From assembly GCA_013695175.1 (NCBI GenBank), contig JACDAZ010000087.1:1-5405 (forward strand): 5,405 nt of DNA, in the 5' to 3' direction. The stretch's first letter is position 1. The number at the start of each line of letters is the position of its first letter. The translations under genes were made by a program, and so were the position numbers. The notes under the pieces were generated by a model. It was not told the DNA's origin and made no database searches. It was given only the letters and a program-made list of their open reading frames with translations. This DNA comes from Flavisolibacter sp. (GTDB lineage: Bacteria > Bacteroidota > Bacteroidia > Chitinophagales > Chitinophagaceae). Below, piece by piece: positions 1 to 5,405 of the stretch.

Positions 1-229
1 AATATTGAACAAACCGCATTCCATCTGCATATGCCTGCCCGGGTCCTGAAAGATAAGTGATAGCACTTGCCTGCGTACCCATAATACTTAATAAAACTAT
101 ATACCAGGGAAGGCTCCTGTTCGATAAAAAATAACCTTCTAAATTTTTTGAAGTTTTTCGTTTATACAAACCATAAATTATAATGGTTGCAAGTGTGATG
201 ATAATAACAAGCCAGTCGGTAGTGGTCAT
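1..229 (-). CDS. Sodium:solute symporter (SSS family), N-terminal part, truncated by window edge
   Basis: The first 76 codons of an inner-membrane sodium-coupled transporter; the rest lies beyond base 1. Translation from the ATG at 229-227 gives a first hydrophobic helix at residues 6-20 (WLVIIITLATIIIYG). A basic loop follows (KRKTSKN), then the SSS-type stretch GYFLSNRSLPWYIVLLSIMG (residues 32-51) and TQASAITYLSGPGQAYADGM (residues 52-71). This pattern of yflggRslpW, SxMaTQASAITfls and PGqay.dGMrF is characteristic of the SSS family in Bacteroidota. In characterised SSS proteins the second helix, with small and hydroxyl residues here at Q53-T58, helps form the sodium site. The start codon overlaps the stop of a 40-aa membrane protein gene by ATGA, so translation is probably coupled. 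The substrate cannot be told from this fragment. Position downstream of a secreted deacetylase suggests uptake of a sugar, amino sugar or acid. Family call is confident; specificity is unknown. Confidence 0.93.
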   Translation of the reverse strand, partial: MTTTDWLVIIITLATIIIYGLYKRKTSKNLEGYFLSNRSLPWYIVLLSIMGTQASAITYLSGPGQAYADGMRFVQY

Positions 230-348
230 GAAAATGTTTTAGTGATCCAATAAAAAACAAGGATTTGTAAAACAAGAAACATTATTACAAATAAGTACCA
301 GTGTTTCCACTTCCTGAACAATGGCACTTTATCGTTAGGTTCTGTCAT
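226..348 (-). CDS. Small single-pass membrane protein (40 aa), translationally coupled to SSS symporter
   Basis: A 40-codon gene, ATG at 348-346 and TGA at 228-226. The protein begins MTEPNDKVPLFRKWKHWY, then has one hydrophobic helix at about residues 17-34 (WYLFVIMFLVLQILVFYW) and a short tail ending ITKTFS. Basic residues K7, R12, K13 and K15 lie before the helix, so by the positive-inside rule the N-terminus should be cytoplasmic. Aromatic residues W14, W17, Y18, Y33 and W34 frame the membrane edges, as in real transmembrane segments. Its stop overlaps the symporter start by four bases (ATGA), which argues strongly that it is a real gene made in ratio with the transporter. Known SSS transporters can have small membrane partners (for example the YhdT-type protein beside PanF and YjcH-type beside ActP). 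This protein is much shorter than those and I cannot assign it to either family. A role as symporter assembly or stability subunit is inference. Confidence 0.8.
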   Translation of the reverse strand: MTEPNDKVPLFRKWKHWYLFVIMFLVLQILVFYWITKTFS

Positions 349-357
349 CGTTAGTAT

Positions 358-380
358 AATGTAAAAGTAAAAATGTAAAA
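358..380. repeat. 9-bp direct repeat in the spacer ahead of the 40-aa gene
   Basis: On the minus strand TTTTACATT occurs twice, at 380-372 and 366-358, with a 14-base period and a related TTTTTAC between them. It fills the part of the 60-base spacer (349-408) just before the 40-aa gene. It could be part of an AT-rich leader or a weak promoter region, but low-complexity chance is equally likely. I see no terminator in this spacer and no convincing Bacteroidota promoter with both boxes at proper spacing. Confidence 0.25.
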
Positions 381-408
381 CCATTTATTCCACACCAGGC
401 ATTCAAAG

Positions 409-567
409 TCATCTTCTGCGCATCAACCCTGATGAAAGTAACCCTAATGCTAATCCAATTAATAAACCAATATGTACACGCTTTATAAGAAAGCCTATTA
501 CCAGTCCAACAATAATTAAGAAAACAAAAGCAATATTAGCCCTGGTAGCATTTGGTTTTTCAGTCAT
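409..567 (-). CDS. Small two-helix membrane protein (52 aa), start overlaps deacetylase stop
   Basis: A 52-codon gene, ATG at 567-565 and TGA at 411-409. Its ATG shares its A with the TAA of the upstream deacetylase gene (TAATG), and a purine-rich AAAAAAGAA precedes it, which is a classic layout for reinitiation or coupled translation. The protein has a short polar N-terminus (MTEKPNATRAN), a first helix at about residues 12-28 (IAFVFLIIVGLVIGFLI) and a basic turn KRVH. A glycine-rich second helix follows at about 33-49 (IGLLIGLALGLLSSGLM), then a basic end RRR. GxxxG helix-packing motifs are visible at G21/G25, G34/G38 and G38/G42, suggesting tight hairpin packing or oligomerisation. I do not recognise the family and cannot give a function. 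Position between a secreted deacetylase and a symporter module suggests a membrane accessory protein. The coupling and clean hydrophobic pattern make a spurious ORF unlikely. Confidence 0.75.
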   Translation of the reverse strand: MTEKPNATRANIAFVFLIIVGLVIGFLIKRVHIGLLIGLALGLLSSGLMRRR

Positions 568-3041
568 TACATTTCTTTTTTCTGGTTAAGGGCAATAAGG
601 TTTGCAAGTAAACGGTAAGCACCCGGTACTCCTGCAGGCAGTTGCCTGAAGAACACTAAACCCGTGTATGTAAAATAACCTTTGCCATAACGGGCTATGA
701 TTAAGCTGCCATCTTGAGATGTTTCACCGGGATCACTCATGGATAGAATAGGTTGAAAGTTTTTATCCCATTCTGCTGCATGATAAATACTTCTTTCCTG
801 TATCCAGCTATTAAAATCAGCACTTGTAATCTTATTCGGAAAATTCAGTACCTGATGTTCAGGATCTAAAAAAATAATTTTTGATTTTTCATCAGTTATC
901 CTGGTACGGCTGATATTAAATTGGTAGGGTCCTATTTTACCTCTTACAGGACCAATTTGATTACTGGTAGTATATTGAACAATCAGGTTACCACCATTTT
1001 CTACATACTTCATTAATTTATCGTGGTACCCATTCAGCCACTCATTGGTGTTGTAAGCTCTTACTCCGGTTATAATTGCATCAAATTGCTGCAGGTTGTT
1101 TCTTGCCAGTTCTTTTTCCTGCATCAAAATAACTTCGTAACCAATTTGTTCCAATGCATCAGGAACCTTGTCGCCTGCACCAACAATATATCCTATTCTT
1201 TTACCCCTGGTGACTAAATCAATTTTTTGATTTTTTACAACTACGGGAGTTTGATATGTGATATTAGGAATATGATCATATTTTATTTCATGTAACTGAT
1301 GTGAAAATTTAGATGTATTCTCAGAATTAGTAAATGAGAAATAATATTCATTGTCTTTGGCAGCACTGATATTGTATTTTACATTTTGTGTACTGCCTCC
1401 TGAGGTAAATGATAAAGTTTTAGGATCTATTTGAGTTTTTGGTTTATCATTTTGTTTTAATGCAATATCATCAGCCGCCACCTGTACATTTTTTGTATTT
1501 GCTTTTACAGTAATGGTCCCTTCTAATTCATTTTTACCTACACTTAATTTTATTTGTTCATCTGGTGTTAAACTAACAGCTGGTAAAATAACCAATGGCT
1601 GGTATAATTCGCCTTTTACCGGGTCGGTGTATTTATGCTTTACTGGTTTTTCAAAAACAAATGCCTCACCTCCAATCTCTAAATTAAAAACTACTTTGTA
1701 TCCTGTTATAATTTCAGCAGCGCCAATTTGACTTTGATCAGTAACATTAAAATATCCTTCTTCCATTTCATTTTGTAACCAATATGGTTGTGTGATGGGA
1801 ATAGAATTTTTAACTGCAATAGTTTTTGGAATCACCAGGTTTTTATTTTTTAAAAGAGGCTGCTGTAATACGCTATCGGTTTCCTCAATTTTAACTGATT
1901 GAATTTTTGCACCTATACCCAACCTGTCATTCAGTACCATTTGAACCCGTAGTGAATCGCCATGCACAGCATAAGGTTGTGATGTAAAGGCTTCAATCCA
2001 CATACCACTTGCCTGTTCAATTATATTTTGTACTTCCTGCATTTTTACATTGCGCCAATAGTTTTGAGGCATTACCTCCAATTTTTTATACACCTGTACA
2101 AGTTGAGCAACTGATTTTTGAGGATTTATAAAATCATAATTTTTTATAACAGCATCTATAAGTTGTGAAATATTTCCTGCACCGGGTACACGACTCCAAG
2201 TAGTATTTATATTTTCAAATAAATCGTTTTGAACGTTGTTAGCAGCACTAGCACTAAAATATTCCAGGGCCTCACCCCTGCTGCGTGGTACACCAAAACC
2301 CTGGCTTTTATGCTGGCTCCTGCTTTCTGCAGCAATTTCTCCATAGCTTTTTCCTAAAACTGCATTAAATGTACCCACATCAAATTTAAATTGATCATCA
2401 CGCGTGGTATTTGTACTTCCAAAATTGAAAGCGTTCCATAAAATTCTTTTTGCCTGCCATGGTTGTGTAAGTTTTAATTGCTCCGGAAAACGTTTTGGAT
2501 CTGCTGCTGCAATTAATGCTTCGTTGGCTAAAATGGCAGAAGCAGTATGGTGACCATGACCACCCTCGCCTGTTACAGGAAAACGCGTAATAATTACATC
2601 AGGTTTAAAATTACGTATGATCCAAACTACATCAGCAAGAACCTTTTCTTTATTCCATTTTTCAAAAGTTTCTTCCGGTGTTTTAGAATAGCCAAAGTCA
2701 TAAGCACGTGTAAAAAATTGTTCAGCACCATCAATTGTTCTTGCAGATAATAACTCCTGGGTTCTGATTAATCCAAGTTCAATTCCCTGCTCATTTCCAA
2801 TTAAATTCTGACCGCCATCACCACGTGTTACAGATAAATAACCCGTTTTATATAAGCGATCTTTTGAGAAATATGCCAATAATCTAGTATTCTCATCATC
2901 GGGATGGGCAGCTACATATAATACAGTACCTAATACATTAAGCTTTTTAAGTCTCAGGTATATTTCTCCTGAAGTAAGTGAAGTTTGTGCAAATAAATTG
3001 CAGGTAAAAAAAAGGAAAAATAATAATAGCCATTTTTTCAT
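567..3041 (-). CDS. Secreted PIG-L/LmbE-family zinc deacetylase with C-terminal GATase1-like domain (824 aa)
   Basis: The PIG-L family removes N-acetyl groups from sugar-containing substrates (GlcNAc-PI, GlcNAc-Ins, bacillithiol precursors and others) using one zinc ion. Counting from the ATG at 3041-3039, residues 1-18 form a signal peptide (MKKWLLLFFLFFTC, then NLFA before Q19), so the enzyme is exported. The catalytic domain spans about residues 38-250. AHPDDE at 45-50 supplies H46 and D49 as zinc ligands and D48 as likely base. GGHGHHTAS at 160-168 supplies the HxxH pair H162/H165, with H165 the probable third ligand. A beta-rich region follows, including a NEW3-like sandwich at about 482-573. 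The domain at about 613-824 (GKRIGYIVGA, FDAIITGVRAYN, VENGGNLIV) resembles the GATase1/ThuA fold but contains no cysteine. It is far longer than single-domain PIG-L enzymes (about 220-300 aa), as expected for the long Bacteroidota subgroup. An in-frame GTG at 3104 would add 21 residues but sits inside a terminator stem, so I reject it. The substrate is unknown. Confidence 0.92.
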   Translation of the reverse strand: MKKWLLLFFLFFTCNLFAQTSLTSGEIYLRLKKLNVLGTVLYVAAHPDDENTRLLAYFSKDRLYKTGYLSVTRGDGGQNLIGNEQGIELGLIRTQELLSARTIDGAEQFFTRAYDFGYSKTPEETFEKWNKEKVLADVVWIIRNFKPDVIITRFPVTGEGGHGHHTASAILANEALIAAADPKRFPEQLKLTQPWQAKRILWNAFNFGSTNTTRDDQFKFDVGTFNAVLGKSYGEIAAESRSQHKSQGFGVPRSRGEALEYFSASAANNVQNDLFENINTTWSRVPGAGNISQLIDAVIKNYDFINPQKSVAQLVQVYKKLEVMPQNYWRNVKMQEVQNIIEQASGMWIEAFTSQPYAVHGDSLRVQMVLNDRLGIGAKIQSVKIEETDSVLQQPLLKNKNLVIPKTIAVKNSIPITQPYWLQNEMEEGYFNVTDQSQIGAAEIITGYKVVFNLEIGGEAFVFEKPVKHKYTDPVKGELYQPLVILPAVSLTPDEQIKLSVGKNELEGTITVKANTKNVQVAADDIALKQNDKPKTQIDPKTLSFTSGGSTQNVKYNISAAKDNEYYFSFTNSENTSKFSHQLHEIKYDHIPNITYQTPVVVKNQKIDLVTRGKRIGYIVGAGDKVPDALEQIGYEVILMQEKELARNNLQQFDAIITGVRAYNTNEWLNGYHDKLMKYVENGGNLIVQYTTSNQIGPVRGKIGPYQFNISRTRITDEKSKIIFLDPEHQVLNFPNKITSADFNSWIQERSIYHAAEWDKNFQPILSMSDPGETSQDGSLIIARYGKGYFTYTGLVFFRQLPAGVPGAYRLLANLIALNQKKEM

Positions 3042-3081
3042 GCAACAAGGTTTCCGTGGGTTATAAACATCAAATAAAATA

Positions 3082-3105
3082 CAAAAGGTGAAGATAACCT
3101 TCACC
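3082..3105 (-). terminator. Intrinsic terminator after the M14 peptidase gene
   Basis: Read on the minus strand, a perfect 7-bp stem GGTGAAG (3105-3099) / CTTCACC (3093-3087) encloses a 5-base loop GTTAT. It is followed at once by TTTTGTATTTTATTT. The stem begins 22 bases after the peptidase stop codon. The plus-strand reading has no T-tract, so it acts only on minus-strand transcripts. It should end or attenuate peptidase transcription, implying that the deacetylase cassette has its own promoter in the roughly 45 bases before 3041 or relies on readthrough. I could not find a convincing promoter there. Confidence 0.8.
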
Positions 3106-3127
3106 CCTCATCATATTTACAAAAATT

Positions 3128-5405
3128 TTATTGCCCTACCAGGAAGATGGCGTTGCTGAACATCAGCTTTCCATTTTCCCAAAAATTTCGAAATAATACA
3201 TCATCAGTAAGGTAGACTATTGTTCCTCTTCCAACTTCCTGTGTACCGAACAACAATCCATCCTGCAAACGGTTTGTAAGTTTTGATCCAACAAAACCTG
3301 CCAATTGCCTGTCGCGTTTTAATACACCTACATTCCATCCACCCTCTTTAAAAAATTCATATAAAACATCATCCTGCTTCAGCGTATAATAATAATTTGG
3401 AAAACCAAATGCCAGGGGATGCGAAACATCCATTTCTACCTTATATATGGAACCCGGTGTCATGTTTGAAATAAAATCCCTTTCCCTGTTTTCATATTTA
3501 CGTAGGGGTTCATAAGGATTTTTTGAACTGTCCTCCTGCGGTTTTTTTGATTTTATGGCCCACTCAAGCCTTGAAAGTTGTGAAACTGCATTTTCCAGGG
3601 CTATCACTCGGCCACCGGATTGGATCCAGTTACGAAATTGCTCGGCTATAACCTTATCATTTAGAAACCTGTAATTACCATTGGGCATGATCACCACATC
3701 AAAATCACTCCATCTTACCCGGTTAAAATCATTCAAGTTGATTAAAGTAACAGGATATTCTATTTCCCGGTCAAAATAATACCATATTTCACCTGCTGCA
3801 TTAGGACTAACACCTTCACCGGTCAATAAAGCTACTTTTGGAGTTTTTAAATAACGAACACGTGCACTTCCAAAATCAGTACCCCTGTCAACAAAACCTG
3901 ATGAAACAGGTGTTAATTGTACATGTGCTTCTGTAGCCATATCTCTTATTGACTGCCAGAAGTTGGGGAGATACTGATTACTTGTTCTTAATATAATGAT
4001 GGAACCCCTGTCAAATACCTGCCCGCCAACCGTAAAAGGTTCTTCATTAAATCTGAGCCTTACGTTCTTCTGTAATAATTGTGAAACCAATTTTATAGAC
4101 TGTACTCCATTCCACCTGACAACATAACCATAAGGATCTGTTGGTGGATTATTGACATCTAATTTTGAGATATCATTTGTTGCAAGATTGACACCCTGGG
4201 TTGAAGCATATGCCTTTAATCCATATGCATATGGTAATGCCCACGCAGTTATATCGTACGTGTTTGAGTCCACAACTGTGGTTTGGGGTTCAAATAAAAC
4301 TTTTACCAAAGCACTTTTTGGTTGTACAGCAGGAATAACAATATCATTGGTTGTTAAGCCAAAACTTTCCAACCTGCCATTGTCGTAATTGATACCCCGT
4401 AAATTAACAGCCCTCGCCGTTCCAAACTTAATACCATTTCTATTCAACAAAGTTGCCAGTGCATCTATGCGTTCGGCATCTTTATCATTATATTTTATTA
4501 CATAAGATTTGTATTCTCCTATGCCCGTGGTTGTGGCATCAACAAAGTATTTTTGAAATTCTGTCAACAGTTTAGCAGCATTTTGCGAGGCTATTTCTAT
4601 TGTACTTAAGCTTGTAGTATAATGATGTGTAGCCCTGTCCAGAAGGGTTAAAGTGTCTCCTGTTTCTGTAATAACTGCAGAACCTGCAGCACTATGTCCT
4701 GCCTGCTCATAAGTCATACCAATTGCTCCATTATATGTAGGATAAGTATCGCCGTAAGAAGGATATAAAAGATCAAAACGTTCTTTGGTAAAATATAACC
4801 AACCTTCCTGGTCAAAATAACGGGCATGGTTACGGCCTATTGTTTCCTGAAAGCTTCTTTGAAAAGGAGTGATTACTTCATGGTATGGTTGTGCCGCCGG
4901 GGCAAAATAATATGGATTGTTTAAATGCTGCTCATGAAAATCAACATGTATATGCGGCATCCATTTATTGTAAAGCTGAATTCTATGCCTTGTTTCAATT
5001 TGTGTTTGCCATGCCCAGTCCCTGTTTAAATCAAAATTGTAATGATTTGTTCTGCCACCCGGCCATGGTTCATTATGTTCTCTTGCAATAAGCAATGGGT
5101 TAGGCTTGGCACCAACAATTGAATTAAACCAGTTTACATACCGGTCCCTTCCATCAGGGTTTAAACAAGGATCAATTATAACTACTGTATTTTGAAGCCA
5201 TGGTTTTGTCCTGGCATTTGCCGGATCAACTAAAGAAAATAAAGTCATCATAGCCGCTTCTGACGATGAAGTTTCGTTACCATGCACATTATAACTTAAC
5301 CATACCAGGGCCGGTGCAGTACCTGCAATGGCACTGCGATTTCCAGTGGCAAGAGCCATATTATTGTTACGGATTGTCTCCAGGCTTGAAATGTTAGATG
5401 CTGAA
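3128..5405 (-). CDS. M14-family zinc carboxypeptidase with C-terminal GATase1-like domain, N-terminus outside window
   Basis: A zinc metallopeptidase of the M14 (carboxypeptidase A-like) family, probably exported; signal peptide and true start lie upstream of base 5405. The frame stays open from the Met codon at 5359 to the window edge (SASNISSLETIRNNN), which matches the usual pre-catalytic segment, so that Met is internal. Numbering from it, zinc ligands are H26 and E29 (VHGNETSS) and H142 (HVDFHEQH). Substrate-binding elements are NPDGRDR at 67-73 and NFDLNRDW at 108-115. The catalytic glutamate is probably E218 in GMTYEQAGHSAAG. A long linker region leads to a GATase1-like domain at about 508-743 (KVALLTGEGVSPN, WSDFDVVIMPNG, IQSGGRVIALE). 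That domain has no cysteine, so it cannot be a working glutamine amidotransferase. The visible 758 residues fit the long Bacteroidota M14 proteins. All catalytic residues are present, so it is likely active on peptides or cell-wall peptides; the substrate is unknown. It ends before an intrinsic terminator. Confidence 0.93.
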   Translation of the reverse strand, partial: SASNISSLETIRNNNMALATGNRSAIAGTAPALVWLSYNVHGNETSSSEAAMMTLFSLVDPANARTKPWLQNTVVIIDPCLNPDGRDRYVNWFNSIVGAKPNPLLIAREHNEPWPGGRTNHYNFDLNRDWAWQTQIETRHRIQLYNKWMPHIHVDFHEQHLNNPYYFAPAAQPYHEVITPFQRSFQETIGRNHARYFDQEGWLYFTKERFDLLYPSYGDTYPTYNGAIGMTYEQAGHSAAGSAVITETGDTLTLLDRATHHYTTSLSTIEIASQNAAKLLTEFQKYFVDATTTGIGEYKSYVIKYNDKDAERIDALATLLNRNGIKFGTARAVNLRGINYDNGRLESFGLTTNDIVIPAVQPKSALVKVLFEPQTTVVDSNTYDITAWALPYAYGLKAYASTQGVNLATNDISKLDVNNPPTDPYGYVVRWNGVQSIKLVSQLLQKNVRLRFNEEPFTVGGQVFDRGSIIILRTSNQYLPNFWQSIRDMATEAHVQLTPVSSGFVDRGTDFGSARVRYLKTPKVALLTGEGVSPNAAGEIWYYFDREIEYPVTLINLNDFNRVRWSDFDVVIMPNGNYRFLNDKVIAEQFRNWIQSGGRVIALENAVSQLSRLEWAIKSKKPQEDSSKNPYEPLRKYENRERDFISNMTPGSIYKVEMDVSHPLAFGFPNYYYTLKQDDVLYEFFKEGGWNVGVLKRDRQLAGFVGSKLTNRLQDGLLFGTQEVGRGTIVYLTDDVLFRNFWENGKLMFSNAIFLVGQ

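Noticed and set aside
349..408. Possible promoter or terminator in the spacer before the 40-aa gene
   Set aside because: TACTTTTA and TACATTTT resemble the -7 box, but the only TTTG upstream is too far away for a normal spacer; no stem-loop with a T-tract is visible.
1023..1217. 64-aa plus-strand ORF
   Set aside because: Antisense shadow of the deacetylase coding region; no recognisable domain, and the minus-strand frame carries clear family motifs.
1513..1731. 72-aa plus-strand ORF
   Set aside because: Antisense to the beta-rich middle of the deacetylase; no independent support.
2547..2750. 67-aa plus-strand ORF
   Set aside because: Antisense to the deacetylase catalytic domain, including the HxxH motif; explained by the coding constraint of the other strand.
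3058..3086. Possible promoter for the deacetylase (TTTTG at 3086-3082 and TATAA at 3065-3061, minus strand)
   Set aside because: The second box does not match the Bacteroidota TAnnTTTG consensus and the first box is the T-tract of the terminator; too weak to call.
4152..4388. 78-aa plus-strand ORF
   Set aside because: Antisense to the linker region of the M14 peptidase; no motif or start context.
4885..5091. 68-aa plus-strand ORF
   Set aside because: Antisense to the M14 catalytic core; a shadow frame.
1..5405. tRNA, rRNA, CRISPR array, insertion sequence or phage element
   Set aside because: Nothing of the kind is visible; the window is almost fully occupied by minus-strand coding sequence of uniform AT-rich composition.

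Overview
The window looks like chromosomal DNA of a member of the Bacteroidota, most likely a Chitinophagaceae-type organism. This is inferred from the AT-rich composition, start codons without clear Shine-Dalgarno sequences, a secreted PIG-L deacetylase fused to a long beta-rich/GATase-like tail, and the style of the M14 peptidase and the SSS symporter. No 16S or other lineage marker is present. All genes are on the minus strand, so transcription runs from high to low coordinates.

Layout in transcription order. (1) 5405-3128: a large M14-type zinc carboxypeptidase with its N-terminus outside the window and a C-terminal GATase1-like domain. (2) 3105-3082: a clear intrinsic terminator just after that gene. 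(3) 3041-567: a secreted PIG-L/LmbE-family zinc deacetylase of 824 aa, with signal peptide, catalytic domain, beta-sandwich middle and GATase1-like C-terminal domain. (4) 567-409: a 52-aa membrane hairpin protein whose ATG shares one base with the deacetylase stop codon. (5) 408-349: a 60-base spacer with a short direct repeat. (6) 348-226: a 40-aa single-pass membrane protein overlapping the next gene by the four bases ATGA. (7) 229-1: the first 76 codons of a sodium:solute symporter (SSS family), running off the window.

Items 3-7 look like one cassette. A periplasmic or exported deacetylase processes an N-acetylated (or otherwise acylated) substrate, and a sodium-coupled transporter imports a product. 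Two tiny membrane proteins sit between them, stitched to their neighbours by overlapping stop/start codons. The small proteins are the least described part of the window. The 40-aa protein is a good candidate for an accessory subunit of the symporter. The substrate cannot be read from the sequence. The peptidase is separated from this cassette by the terminator and may be functionally independent, although it shares the same unusual architecture of hydrolase plus cysteine-free GATase-like tail.
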